In this document: positions 24,742 through 37,374 of the stretch, one piece after another | How positions within the stretch are numbered: position 1 is the first letter of the stretch | Layout: every line of letters starts with the position of its first letter | Source of the DNA: Pyxicephalus adspersus | Lineage: Eukaryota; Chordata; Amphibia; Anura; Pyxicephalidae | Reading direction: 5' to 3' | Length of the DNA stretch: 64,000 nt | NCBI RefSeq assembly: GCF_032062135.1 | Contig: NC_092859.1 | Span: 22,534,211 to 22,598,210, forward strand | Program-made: the position numbers and the translations under genes | The notes under the pieces: generated by a model | What the model saw: the letters and a program-made list of their open reading frames with translations, nothing else | Told to the model about the DNA's origin: nothing | The model's database searches: none

Positions 24742-25821
24742 AGAAGATTGAACAAGGCAATTAGATGTCTTTGGCCAGTACTGACATCCTAAAATATGGA
24801 TTAATGCCCCAGAAGGGATAGGGTTGCCTGTATACTTTACATTAGCGAAATGCGTCAGTACACACCGCTGCTTATATAGCTGTGTAACCTCGGAGTGCCC
24901 ATGCTGACCCCTGTCCACTGCTGAATAGACTACAATGGGCATGTGAACATTAGAACTGAACTGGTCTGATGGATGACATTTTTTATTTAGATAATTAAGG
25001 GAAGGCTGATTGGCAGTGCATGACTTATCTGGGGAAGAGATGGCAGCTGGGAAGAAGCCTGGCGGATGGAGACAGGTGTGACTTGTACCTGTGGCTAAGA
25101 TCCTGGTAGCAGATTCCACAGGACATGTTCAGAGGTCCATGCCTGGAACAATCAGTGTTTTTTTTATACATTATACATCTACAAAGATTATTCAAGATGC
25201 AACAATCTTTGTGCTTTACTAGATGCTACATAAAATGATTTGCTTCAGCTTCTAAGTTCTATAACACTTACCTCATATACTAACACCACATACCTTTGTT
25301 TGTTTCTTCGGTGCTTTTCATTGGCAATGCTCTGATATCATAAAGTGAAGCTGGCTATGCCCAGCTTTCAGTATTAGAGGCACACAATTGCTGAGACAGG
25401 GAAATGCAGCCTTCCATCTCTGCATTCAGAGATTATAAAGATATGGTGAGGGGCACATGGGGAGCCCAGGAGATCCTTACTGGAATTCCCGCTCACTGCA
25501 GAAGAATCCCGCCTGGGACAAGCATGTTATTTTATCTCCTCAAAGAATATTTTTTTACTGCAAAAAAGTTTTTTCTTTTACTAATGGAAACATGGCGCAA
25601 TACAAAGTCATGTGACATACAATAACACAGATACCAGATTTCCCTTTACTACTGCTACTTGAGATCTTCTGCAGGCAGGAGGAAGCATTTCCTCAGTCTC
25701 CTCCCCCCAAGTGATCAGACTATAACATGTCCGTAGAAAGTCAGGCTAGATTGCAACAGGGACTGAGTTGTCTTAAACATTTGTGAGCATTCCCAAGAAG
25801 TGAATAAGCAATCTCATCTGT

Positions 25822-25852
25822 ATAATAATAATAATAATAATAATAATAATTT
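25822..25852. repeat. (ATA)n microsatellite
   Basis: About ten uninterrupted ATA/TAA units. Confidence 0.95.
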
Positions 25853-26109
25853 ACATGTCCTCCATGTTGTAAATGGTGACTTGGAATGATGCCTAAACAA
25901 ATATAGTGCTGTTCCAATGTAATAGAAGACAAGGCTTTGTTAGGAAAGTAAAGTGATTTCTGGAAGAAGTAAAACATACCTGGGTGGGTTAGAGTGATGT
26001 ATTTCTAAGCATGTTGCACTTTACCATGAAACATGTATCTTATACCCAGTGTAGGCACTCTCGCTATCAGTCAGATGTAAAGTTTCAGCTAGTACGCATA
26101 TGATGATTG

Positions 26110-26330
26110 GTAATAGATCTCCAGTGACTACACACAGCACAAACAAGTACAGATTTTGGCTCGTCTGTTGTGACTCTCAGAGCGTTCCCAGCCGATGGTG
26201 CACGCAGGAGGAATCGCCGCCCATTCAGCCTAATGATAGATTAGGACGGTGGCATCAAACAAGGCGCCGATTCTTCTTCGCCTTTAATTCCGCTCAGCAA
26301 TTCTGAGGCTCGGGGAAGATAATTACTAAC
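26110..26330. other. Candidate intronic regulatory block
   Basis: Unique block with 'gcctaatgatagattagg', 'ggcgccgattcttcttcgc' and 'gataattactaacaatg'; CpGs clustered at 26185-26280. Confidence 0.35.
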
Positions 26331-26778
26331 AATGACTGAAGAATGGTTCACTTAATGTTAATTTATACAACAAGCTAATTACTACCAAATGCTGAACTCG
26401 CATGTGGAAGTTCCTTCTTCTCCCACGCACATAACGCAACCGGCAGCCATCTGTCCTTGTGCCGCAGCGAAGGGGCAGAAAAGAACCATCTTCCATGAAA
26501 CTTGGAAGAATGTAATGGACAAAGCCCCAAGTCACATGGGTCAGTACAGAGCTGCAGACAGTTCTGTAGCCTGGGGGTGACAGGGATATAATAAGACCAC
26601 ACTGCGGATGTACACTGGTTGTGCTCAATGGCTGTGTAGTCAGGTGCTGAATGGGTAGAGTAAGATCTGTATGGGCATGTTCTACCTGCTCTGGTTCTGC
26701 ATGACTCAGAAATGTCTGTTTATGTATTGTCAGGTTCTGGTTTGGTTATGTGTTTGAGATTATGTATGATCCAATAAT

Positions 26779-26910
26779 GGTATGGTCAGGGTATGTATGG
26801 TTAGGGTGTGCTTGGCCAGGTCCAGGATGACCAGAGTATGTGTGGCCATATACTGTATGGTCAGGGTATGCTTGGCCAGGTCCAGTATGGCCGGAATATG
26901 TTTGGTCAGT
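26779..26910. repeat. 60-bp minisatellite built of ~12-bp subunits
   Basis: 'tatggtyagggt' at 26796 recurs at 26856, a 60 bp period, each followed by 'gcttggccaggtccag'. Internal motifs 'tatggtcaggg' and 'tgtggcca' show a shorter ~12 bp substructure. Confidence 0.8.
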
Positions 26911-27289
26911 GGACTATGCCTATGTAATGGGTATAATGGCCACTCCTTCTGGGATTCTATGTGACAGGGAAGTAACTAAGAGACCTGAGTGCTGTCCCCA
27001 CATAAAGGAAAGAACCCAAAGGACCCTCAGTAGGATCCCCAGGGGTTTCTTGAATAAAAGGTGCTCTTCATATAGATTGTAAGTGACTTTTGAAATAACA
27101 TGTTAAAGATAATACAAGATTTTATCGATTGGGTTTGCATAGATGCGGTTTGCAAACCCCTAACTTCAGCTTTAGGCTCACACATATTAAAAAAAAAAGG
27201 GAAAAATAGAATGCAAGGTTAGGTGTGTGGCCCTGGAAGCTGCACATAAAACCAGCTACTTCTGACAGGAAGCTTTCCTATAAACCAGC

Positions 27290-27560
27290 CGTGTGCTGTG
27301 AATAAAGTTAATATGAAGCATTTATCATCGTTGTTGGTGAGCTGCGAGTCATTCGGCGGATTGCATTCTTGCCGTGTGATCCTGCTCATTGTGAAGTTCT
27401 TTCTGTCTGTAAGGATGGCGGGTGGGTAATGGTTATTGCTGTAGGTCAGTAAATTAGAAGGTCGGCTCCCTGCTAACTAGTCCTCCACCACTAATGAGTA
27501 ACAGAGCACCGCGATTGTTTGCAGCGCTCCATGAACAACAATCTGACTTTGCTATGTTTG
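27290..27560. other. Candidate intronic regulatory block with inverted SOX-type cores
   Basis: Unique block. ATTGTTT at 27514-27520 and AACAACAAT at 27535-27543 are SOX-type cores in opposite orientation about 15 bp apart. 'cagtaaattagaaggtcgg' and 'ccaccactaatgag' add homeodomain-type cores. Confidence 0.4.
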
Positions 27561-28294
27561 TCACACCACAAAGCTGAACTCAGATTCTGCATACACATAC
27601 ACAGAACTCCCTGCCTAGTAATGCTGCAAGGAGACTGTGCTTTATACTAATATAAACCTACCCGTCTGATCATAATGGCTAAAGATAATGCTGAGTATGT
27701 GTGGTTTATTCTGTAAGTGAGTTTATCTTTACAACAGAACTCCAAATAACCTGAAATCTTGGACACCATCACTTTTCTTCTTGCTTTATATAAAGTAAGG
27801 AAGGGTTGGTGCCCCTGTCAGAATTTTTTGTTGATTGTTTTTATGGAGAAAGGAAGAGGTGAAATATGCAAAATGTTACAATGTAAAAGTCTCCAATACT
27901 GATCACTGACTATCCAGAACAACTACCCAGTTGTGCAGCGATTCAAGGAAGGATTTTTCAATGGCTGATCAAGCCGCCAAAATCCACAGGTTCTCAAACA
28001 ATTAAGCTGAAATCTGGAGGATCCTCGGAAAATGGCCACAGATAACATTTAGACTGTGGAGAAAAGCTGCACACAACAATGTACACATCACACAATGCAC
28101 ACTGACACAATGACGGCTGAATCTGTCTCAGCTTGTCCCTCGTACAGATCTCTGGGCACAAATAAAATCACGTTAAACACCCGCAGCTGGAATGCAGGAT
28201 AACCCCTGCACTGCTGAACAGAGAGAGAGATGATAAACTCAAATTCCAGAGATGAATACAAAAATTTGTACGTATAAAAGAACAACACTACAGA

Positions 28295-28640
28295 ATATGC
28301 CAGAACTATACAGATATATAAAAAATCATATGTGACTGTGGGGGGATATTATAAGGTAAGCTCTTTAAATGCAAAGATTGTCTAAAAACCTTATTTATAA
28401 AGTTGTGAATCTGACATTCACTAAAATAATCCCTGGAGAGTCAATTACTGCCATTGAAACATATGGACCTTGAGGTTTCTCCACCAGAGAATGTTTCAGG
28501 GAATGTCAGATTTACTGCTGTATAAATAGACCCCTCAGTGTTCTTTGTACAGCACTACAGAATATGTCAGAGCTATTGTATGACTGTGGTGCGGACATTA
28601 GAGTGTAAGCTCCTCTGTTGCAGAGAGCGATGTAACAGGG
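28295..28640 (+). repeat. SINE-tail units (array 4)
   Basis: Two to three units, e.g. 'tgtgactgtggggggatatt' near 28332, 'tctttgtacagcactacaga' and 'gacattagagtgtaagctcc' near 28594; the middle of the stretch (about 28390-28520) is unrelated sequence. Confidence 0.65.
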
Positions 28641-29039
28641 CCATTGTACAGATCAGAAAAATATTTCGGTATGATATAAATACAGGAAATCAAATTATTT
28701 ATACAGTAACGAGAGATGTTTTTGGAGCCATGTGGGGGTCACACCAAGGACTTCCTCCCTGCTGTCATCGTGCTTGTCACACATATGTGGCGTGTACACA
28801 ATAGCTGAAAAGCATACTTCTCAGCCCACAGCAAGTCCTTACAAGCTGCACTGCTGACAAGCGATTAGGCTTTTGTAACAAAAAAAAAAAAAGTTTTGCT
28901 AACTATTTTTACTTTTATTTGAAGAGGGGCCAGCCCATCGCACAAAGAACCTGACTCCGCTCAACAAGATCTGCAAACAATGGGGATGGTTTTGACAAGG
29001 AATTTTTGTTCACAAACAGAAAAAAAGGTATAATGAGCT

Positions 29040-29300
29040 GTAAGGTCGACTGCAAAATTAAAAGGAGCCTTATCAGTCAGCGTGTTGCTATGGTTAGTCG
29101 GTGGCAGTGTTTATCCAGGCGCTGCAGGGCATTGAAGCTGAAACGAGAATGACACACTGACAAACGGCTGCTTAGCAGTACTGTACAATGTCTATTTTAT
29201 CATCGGGAAGACGGCTCGCTGATTCATACACTGAATAACTCAATCTGTTCGGGGACGCCAGAGACCACACTGCACCCCGCTCATTTTTTTATGGGTAGAG
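29040..29300. other. Candidate intronic regulatory block with X-box-like site
   Basis: Unique, CpG-containing. 'gttgctatggtta' at 29084-29096 resembles the RFX X-box (GTTRCCATGGYAAC type) with changes in the second half. Confidence 0.35.
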
Positions 29301-29882
29301 GTACACTTTTAAGCAAACTCGGCAGGAACCTAGGGAAGCTGCGTTTAGGGGCGGTGTGAAATATATCACATTTTTCTTTTTTTGTGTCCAATCTTTTCCC
29401 GTTAAAAGAAAAAGAGAAGAGTGAATGCCCCTATCTTTAAATACTACCTGCCAGGATGTCACAGTAATTCTCTGGGTTCATTACTTACAAAGTCCCTGAC
29501 AAATTTATGCACACTTGGAGTTATGACTTCACTTGCTGCATTCTTGTCTTAGGTCAATAACTCACAAGGAACTGGATTTGCTCAACAATGGCAGCTCACC
29601 TACTGTATGTCAATCTTGATGGGAATCTCTTATTAGTAAAAGAGGAATCCTGGACAGATATCAGCAATCCTAGTAAACACCAGATATGCTGAGAAGGAAC
29701 GCTGGCTGGTGTGCAAAAGATGGAATTTTTTAATAAGAAAGGTTTGTAAATAGAACATAAAGTTTTACAAAGACACCATTTTGTCTACATTTTGAATAAC
29801 GCAAGCCAAAATGAGAAAGTGCCATGAATCCCATCCTGGAAACACAGCAACATGAACCTTACTCAGCATCTAACCTTCCTTA

Positions 29883-30317
29883 GGCTACGTACACACTTCC
29901 AATAATTATCGTTGGTAAACGAACGACGAACGATCCTGCACGATATCGGCGAACGATCGTATAGCACCGATCCTGTACATGCAGATAACGACACGATCGT
30001 TCGCAGATATTGTACACACAATAGATGCGATCGTTTGAGCGATACAGGAAGTGACGTGCACGACAGGAAGTGAACGAACGTTCGTTCATCACGCATGCTC
30101 AGACCATGGACGATCAATGAACGACCGTACACACGATAGATGGTAAACGATCGTCGTCCAATCCGATCCGCCGGTCCGATCGTTCATTTCCAGCGACTAT
30201 TCTCGTTCGTCGGCGTCGTTGGTTACTTTTTTTACGAACGATTTTTGACCAATCGATCGTTCGTCGTTCGTTCGTCGTTCATTTCCAACGATAAAAATTG
30301 GAAGTGTGTACGCAGCT
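29883..30317. mobile_element. CpG-rich palindromic MITE, 435 bp, TTA target duplication
   Basis: TTA at 29880-29882 and 30318-30320 flank inverted termini: 'ggctacgtacacacttccaa' at the left, and the right end reads inward as 'agctgcgtacacacttccaa', with similarity continuing through 'tatcgttgg'. The interior is full of CGATCGT and AACGAACG words, and an 18-bp perfect palindrome lies at 30071-30088, close to the centre. A 3-bp TTA target and GG-type termini suggest PIF/Harbinger (inference). Open frames here only reflect the palindromic sequence. Confidence 0.85.
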
Positions 30318-31109
30318 TTACTCCATCAGACTAAACCAAAAGTTGACCTTTGACACTCCCCTGCTGAAGTCACTTCATTGCCAGGCATGTTTATGTGTTG
30401 AATGAGACAAATGTGAATGTTAAATTTAGGTGATAAAAATGTAAGAGAAGTTCAGCACACAAAATCAGTGCAGAGAAAAACCACAGGTGGGAAGCTGACC
30501 AAAGAAGGAATTCTTAGAATCCATTCAGATGAACCTTTCTCTGATGATCCCTGACAGCTAATTGTAAGAAAGCCCTGAAAGAATGGAATCCTGGCGTACC
30601 TTAAAGAAAACTAAAGACAACAGGTAATCCTCATCGATCCAACAAGGATGGGGAATATTCTGTGCAGTCTCCATCAGAGAATTAGCAGACTGTGACAAAG
30701 ATTCTAACTTTTCACCTCCTCCATTCAAAAAGATCTGGAGATGAAAGCAGATAAAGTTATATGCATGTCTCCACTTTTCCGGGTAAACCCAAACTTGGCC
30801 CTGCTTCCTGTGCCTCCTATCGGTCACTAAAGCTGCCCAAAAATGTGGCCTCTAGAGGAAGGAAGGGACATATCTGAGCTTAAATTGCACAGTGAGATCT
30901 TTGTAACATCAGCGATCCCCATTTCTGGATCTTTGGATCTTGTTAGGCTCGTCCTTATTACATGCACAGTTTGATTTGCTCAGATTTGTAACAGGCCCTC
31001 ATTGAATGTGACTTTTGGCACATCAACTTTTTTGAAGGGTGTTTCAATGCATTTGGTTCACAGGTCTGGTGCTGAGCTCACGTCTTTACAGAACATACCT
31101 ATAAACTTG

Positions 31110-31510
31110 TTGCAGAGTATTCCAAATCTGCACGTGTAATTCCAACGTCATAACAGCAGTCGGATTATTTTGGAATTTCGCTGCGTCATAACGCACAAAA
31201 ACCGGTGCACCGCAGTCTTGAGTGTAACTAATACACTTTAATGATAGTCACGCAACAGGACGTCCTAATAACGCACGCTGCTCCGGCTTCCCTGTTGCAG
31301 AACTTTTAATAAAGATTTATTATTTTCAATTCCCCATACCCCGGGATTTCGTCTTCATGATCATTATCCAAGGCGCTCTGCCCCGCGACTTTACCACCAG
31401 TGTTAAGAAGCGCCGGATGTCGGGGTCTAATTAGCAGAGGCTCAGCGGTGCGCTGAACATATTAGAGAAATAACTGGATATATTGCTCCCAAGTACTCAC
31501 CGAGAATGTC
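31110..31510. other. Candidate intronic regulatory block
   Basis: Unique block, CpG-containing ('aacgcacaaaaaccggtgca', 'gaagcgccggatgtcgggg'), with 'tctaattagcagagg' at about 31427. Confidence 0.4.
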
Positions 31511-32239
31511 ACGGGCTGCATGACTCTCATCTAAGGAGTGATTTTAACACTGGAATCATTCTCCTGGCCATGGAAACCTGAGATGTATGGAGTTTGTGAT
31601 CATCCAATAGCCTATATCAGTCCTGACTATAAGAATGCGGAGGAATCACAAAAGGGGTGCAGATTTGGCTTTAAAACATAAAAAGGGTGCAAACTTTGTG
31701 CAGGAAAAGCAAAAACCCCTCATAAAGCAGCAGATCTGCAGAAATCTCACCAACAAAGTCTCCAATAAACAGAAGTTTGTCAGGGGAAATCACCGTCCAA
31801 CATCCACAGAAATATCTTATAATGGATTGGGTCAACTTCCCCCATTTGCCCATTGCGGGACACCTATATCAGGTGGGTTGAGGGAACGTTTACTGCACTT
31901 TGGGGAAGATTTACTCTCACTTCCATTTATGTCTTTGTAATTTGAAGTGGCAAGGATATCTCTATAAAAGACATCAAAAAAAGACAAATAGAGGTTCTAA
32001 TGCAACCCTACTCCGCTTTCAGATAAAACTAATGGCTGATAGTTAGCTTTAATCATATTTCTTATTTAACTCTCTAAATGCAAGTCAAGCCAATGTAAGG
32101 CCTAGTACACACAGGTCAATTTTTACTCCAATTTGATTACCAGTATGATGAACATAATACAGATTGGTCAAACAGTCAAGTACCCACCACCTTATACAAT
32201 GTGAAGGTCAGCATTTTGAATATTAGGGGTTGGCACATT

Positions 32240-32905
32240 TACTGAAAAAAGGAAACCTTGTTTGTTTATAGAGGATAGGTTACAAAATAAATACTTTTTG
32301 GTCACGAATACTAGCATACTAAGTAATAGGCAGCAATTCCAGGCATTCATTACCTCTCCTTTAGATCACAGTGCTCCCCCTGATAAGAAAGGCATTATGC
32401 AAAATCCAGGTACCTGGGCAGGTCTTGGTTATGTTCACAAACTACTGACATAGATCAGCCACTGATTAGCCTTGTAATGGACTACATATTTATTATTATT
32501 ACTATTACACAGTATTTATATAGCACCAACATTTTATGCAAAGTCCATAGCCATGCCACTAGCTGTCCCCCAAAGGGGCTCACAATGTAATGTCCCTACC
32601 ATAGTCATATGACAGTATAAAGGAAAGCCAATTAACCTAACTGTATGTTTTTAGAATGTGGGAGGAAACAGAGGTACCCAGAAGAAAGCCATGCAAACAC
32701 AGAGAACCTGCAAACTCCACGCAGATAAGCATCCTGGCTGAGATTCGAACCTGGGACCCAGTGCTGCAAAGGACAGAGGGCTAACCGCTGAGCCACCATG
32801 CAAGTAGATGATCACTGGGAGTCTGCAGCAGAATCTTAACATCATCTTGACTTAGGAAAAGCTGCTAAATGGAGCTAGAGATGGGATTTTTAATGATAAA
32901 AGGTG
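32240..32905 (+). repeat. Dispersed repeat copy split by a SINE
   Basis: The left part (32240-32485, with 'tcacagtgctccccctgat' and 'ttacctctcctttagatcac') and right part (32802-32905, ending 'tttttaatgataaaaggt') both align with the uninterrupted copy at 56290-56690. The SINE at 32488-32801 sits between them. Family unknown to me. Confidence 0.55.
32488..32801 (-). mobile_element. tRNA-derived SINE inserted in an older repeat
   Basis: On the minus strand: A box TGGCTCAGCGG at 32795-32785 and B box GGTTCGAATCT at 32751-32741, spacing as in the copy at 16605. The body and tail follow ('ctgtcccccaaaggggctc' on plus), ending in a TTA/TAA tract. Confidence 0.85.
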
Positions 32906-33194
32906 GTGCTTTTCTGAAAAAAAATCTGAATATTGTGACATTGTCAGGAAACATTTGCATTGTTACTAACCAGTCCACTTTACTATAGTGAAGGTAAAAT
33001 CACCTGACCTGTTGGTGTGTAAGGTAGAATGTAGCCCAAGGCAGTGGCCTTCATGCCCTAAGCCTGGTTTCAGCACTGAGCATTTGAGATTCGAAACCCA
33101 TCAACCGCTTTCAGAACTGCAGACTTTAAGGTACATGGCCATATTAAGTTGGCTTTTTTCTGTTTTTGCAGGTAGCAGTAGGTGAGCGATTCAT

Positions 33195-33560
33195 GTCACG
33201 ACACATTAGTGCAAGTAATTCTGCAAGGAATTTCCATTGAAGGCGATGGGGGCGTTTCCTGTCATAGCATTTCTGAGATGCCGTATGAGGAGGTTCAGCT
33301 GCCAGGTGGACACATAAGCTTCGCTGCAAAACTCCGAAGGAACAAAACAAAAGAAGCTTGTCACCCTGTCACACAATGCGTATTGTCCAGGAATAGCGCA
33401 CGGCAAACACAGCAGACAAAGCCGGTGACGAAAGACATATTTACTCATTCTGGTGCTTTCTTTCCATGCGATGTACACCCACTGTACACTGTGCATTGTG
33501 TTACAAAATAGCCAATAAAGATGGAGGGAAAAATCGCTGCAATGGGGACACGGAAAGAGA
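33195..33560. other. Candidate intronic regulatory block
   Basis: Unique block with CpGs ('cttcgctgcaaaactccgaa', 'gccggtgacgaaag'). Opposing open frames of 109 and 96 codons share the same bases and show no domain. Confidence 0.35.
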
Positions 33561-33599
33561 GAGAGAACTGGGCCAAACAGAAGGGCCGAACATCACCAA

Positions 33600-33800
33600 T
33601 TGCCATTCCATAGAGCTAACACTCTAATTTCACTACTTTTATATAACACTCTAATATTATAATACCACTCTAATTTCACTACTATTATACTTTTATATTG
33701 ATCTGACATATACCATAGTGTTGTACAGAACACCCCAGTCTGTGCCCCAGAGGAGCTCACACTTGTAATGTACCCACTGCAGTCATACTATAATGATTAT
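33600..33800 (-). repeat. SINE-tail units (array 5), minus orientation
   Basis: Reverse-oriented units: 'gacatataccatagtgttgt', 'cagaggagctcacacttg', 'ccactgcagtcatacta', followed by 'catttgtatatctctgata'. Confidence 0.65.
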
Positions 33801-35479
33801 ACATTTGTATATCTCTGATAAAATAAAAGAATCAATGAAAGACTACAAAGGAGCACGACCCCACTACAGCTGACAGCAAAGGGTAGTCTGACCTGCACAG
33901 CACACACAAACAAATATTAGAGAAATCAGCAAAGGTTTCAGTATTATCATAATTTCTTTCTATATTGTGAGACTAGATTTGACTTTACAGGCCCTGTAAT
34001 ACAGAGAAGATTCTACAGTGGTGAGGACTGTAAGATTCAGAATGTACAGCACTTCCATAGCAGAAATGAACTTGTGTGACATTCTATTTACACTTGCTTA
34101 ATTTTAGCTATTTTTTATCTCGTATCTGCAGCTCTGATAAACTCCTGAAGCTTTCACATACATATTGTTTGTGAATGTTTTACTAGTCTGCCACTAAAAT
34201 GTGCTAAAACACATGTACTAAAAAATATAAAGACACATCAGCAAGAAATTATGCTTCATAGGTAAACTGAATGATATGAACAGAGATGTGAAGAAGAAAG
34301 GTGGACAATTGTAAAGAATGATTGAACGATGATAAATAAAGTGTGGCCACACCTGTACAATTATTTGCCATTCTTTTTAAAGGGTCAATGAGTTTTGCAC
34401 CAAGAATGCCAATTCATTTTAAAAGGACCCAGAACACGAATACACAGGTAAAAAACGAATCTGCCTTACTTATGGGAGAAAGGTGAATCTGCTTTGTGCA
34501 TCCAAACACTTTGGGGTACCTATGAAGATGAAAACAAAACACTGCATGTTGTAGAGTGAATGTTGCCCACTATAAAAGTCTCAGCAAAGCTTAGAGATCT
34601 GCAATGCATGGAGCATGGTGTACAACAAAAATGTTTGCACATGATAACTTTATGTGGCAACTTTTAATCTTTTCATTGGGTATTCCACATTTTACCTTAT
34701 TTACTAAGCCAAGTGAAATTTAACTTTGCAAAGTGAAAACTAATCTGATCAGCCTCTACTTCTTTAGTAAGTAAATTTCAATGACATAAAACTATTGAGA
34801 TGCTCAGAATAACTTTATGATCTTCTTCTAGCCGTTTGGTTGTGTTAGCAATGTCATGGTCAATTTCTGTTACTTCTCCGAGTCTGGTAGAACCATGACC
34901 AGTTAGGTTGGCATTGCAATGTAAGGTGATATAATCAGACCTCTTCGTCATTTTGAAGATGACCACAAAATACATTTTCATGTATCCAGAAGATAAAAAT
35001 GCTGTGGACATGTGATACCAAAGTGAGAAAAATAAGTTTACAGAAAGTAAAAGAGGGGGCATATCTTGATCACTGGTTCTCTCCTGCACACTGATCAGCT
35101 CAGGAAAATTAGGCAGTTCATGAACCAGGGGGACAGAGAATCTGTACTGAACATGTTTGTTATTTTCTTAAAAAAGTATTATTTTTTATTTTTTCAAGAT
35201 TTGAAAACTGGCACAAGGTTTATGGCACATAAGAAGTGGATTTAATACTCAACCTAAAGAGGACGGGTTCAGGATGGGCTGTGTGTAAAGAATGGGCATC
35301 TCTCCTCACCTACAGGGTATCCAGAAACTGATGCTGAAAGATCCAGTATTAATATTTCAGCGCAGAGTCGTGCTCAGTTCCTGATGAAGTTCATCCACAC
35401 AAAGGATTTCCTGCACATTCAGGAAGTTGAACTACTTCCCCCCCATTGCCTTCTGCTCTCACTAGAGCAGTTTACAGAT

Positions 35480-36090
35480 GATTAGTAAAGAGCAAAGTCC
35501 ATTTTGCACTAGCTCATTTAAGCCAACTCTGGTTCCCATATTCTGGATATTCTTTGCCACATGCCCAACTTACATAAACAGACCCCTTAAAAATGGCGTA
35601 GGGCACACCAGGGTCCTGGCACTGGGACGCAGGTGGCACAAGAATCTTTCGAGTGAGCTCTTAAGCTATACTAGTGTCGGTCGTGCCTACTTCGCCGACA
35701 ACAACGATTAAATCAAGGCAAAAGCCCACTACAAGCCAACCAAGCTGGTCTACTTAATTAGAAGAAAATGCTCTCTCTGCACTTGGCTTTGTTAATCACA
35801 CAGCCGCAGGCACTGATTAATTTTAATATGTGCGGTCATGGCGATTGCCCCATGGGTACCACAACAGCCCTTCTCCAACCCTCCACATCCCATCCACTGA
35901 TCCGTTGTGTGTATATACAAGATTGGAGTGTTAGGATTCACCGAGGTGCCCGAGCCTTTCAAAAGGCGGTGAGAGGCCTCAGTAGCAGGTGGCGGCCTCT
36001 TGATTCGGAAGACCTCCGCTGTACCTTGGTTTGTCTAGAGCACGAAGAGCTGGCGATCGCCATCCCCTCCACATGAGCATCGCTAGGCTG
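35480..36090. other. Candidate intronic regulatory block, ~600 bp
   Basis: Among the longest unique stretches. Contains 'ctacttaattagaag' at 35751, 'cactgattaattttaatatg' at 35811 and a CpG-bearing part near 35655-35710. Plus-strand frames of 77 and 102 codons have no domain. Confidence 0.4.
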
Positions 36091-36949
36091 CACCATTGTC
36101 AGCGGAACACTTCATTTTACTGATCCAGATTTCAACAGTTTCTGGCATCTTTGGTAACTTTTAAAAATAACTACAATATTACCGCAGATGTAAAATCGGC
36201 TGCCCAGAAATAGTTTCCATATATTTAACTCAATTCCCCTCCCCTCCGTTACCATTCAATACCCATTTTGTTTATGTTATCTTCTACAAAGTGTTCGGTT
36301 TTCATGCTTTTCCTACGGTACTATTCCATTTCATTTTTGCTTTAAGTCTTTTTTGTGATGATTTCATATTTATTAGTTTGGTTAAGAAGCTGGGAGGATT
36401 GTACATAGGCTGACCAGCCCATAGACATGATAAGCCAAATAATGTCAGATCTAGAATCATGTATTGGCAGCCTTCAGCCTCTGCACACACCACCTGGTCA
36501 TTCAATTCTGGAAGTAGAGCTGATCAACCAGGTGTGTCATCTCAATATATAAACCCGCACTCTCAGCTGATACAAGGCAATGTGTTCATTTCATTCTGTT
36601 AAGCCATTATGTGATGGTTGTGTCTTTCAGCTGTTATCCCATGTCTGTGGACATTTTATCTCCACTCCACTTCAGCAGGAAGTGCATTAAACAGACATAT
36701 TCTCAGGAAGAACACAGACCGCAGGTAGGACAATGACACGAACCAACCATCTCCTAGACAAAACAAAGAATGCATTAAAACATAGGATTCTATTTAGGGC
36801 ACCGTTATCTCCTGAAAGTCATCTGAGATTAAGAGAACATAACGCCGAAATAATAAATATTAATACCTCACCTGCGTTACCACAAAAAAAAAACAACTAA
36901 TGCATCAGGGATATTAATTTAAAGTGAACAGATATTTGTGAATATTGTT

Positions 36950-37250
36950 GTGGGTGTGTAATAGTGTATGACTGTGGTGGGTCATTAGATTGTAAGCTTC
37001 TGTGGTGTACAGACCAACTTGAACGGCTCAGTGTTCTCGGCACAGCAAGGCAGAATATGCCAGAACTATATAAATGTAGTTCTGTGATTGTGGTAGGGAA
37101 ATGTAAACATTGTAAGCTCCTCTGGTGCACCTATAAAAAAGGCTCTGCCTTTGTAATGGTGAGTACATCAGGGTGTAAGAATCTTTGGTGCAGAGACACT
37201 GATGTGAGAAATCATTATCAAATACAAGAGCCTCTAAATCCCCCATAAGT
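36950..37250 (+). repeat. SINE-tail units (array 6)
   Basis: Three units: 'gtatgactgtggtgggtcat', 'ctgtgattgtggtaggga' with 'ttgtaagctcctctggtgca', and a shorter third ('gtaagaatctttggtgc'). The overlapping open frames repeat the same Cys-Lys-x-Leu-Trp-Cys translation of each unit, which shows they come from the repeat. Confidence 0.75.
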
Positions 37251-37374
37251 CAGCTCTGAGCTCTGAATTGCAAACAAAAAAAAAAAGTTACAACGGTGAA
37301 TCACTTCATTAAATAACTCTATTTTGTCCTCTCTCCCCGTTTAATGCTTCAATAAATCTGAGAGGTTTTAACCA

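Noticed and set aside
29863..30334. Arg/Ser-rich open frames over the MITE
   Set aside because: They translate the inverted-repeat words; the same peptide-like strings appear on both strands.
32097..32180. 'taaggcctagtacacacagg' resembling a MITE terminus
   Set aside because: Only one end matches and the interior does not; could be a truncated relic or chance.
36964..37248. 94-codon frame with repeated Cys-Lys-x-Leu-Trp-Cys
   Set aside because: Each repeat of the peptide is one SINE-tail unit, so the pattern is repeat-derived.
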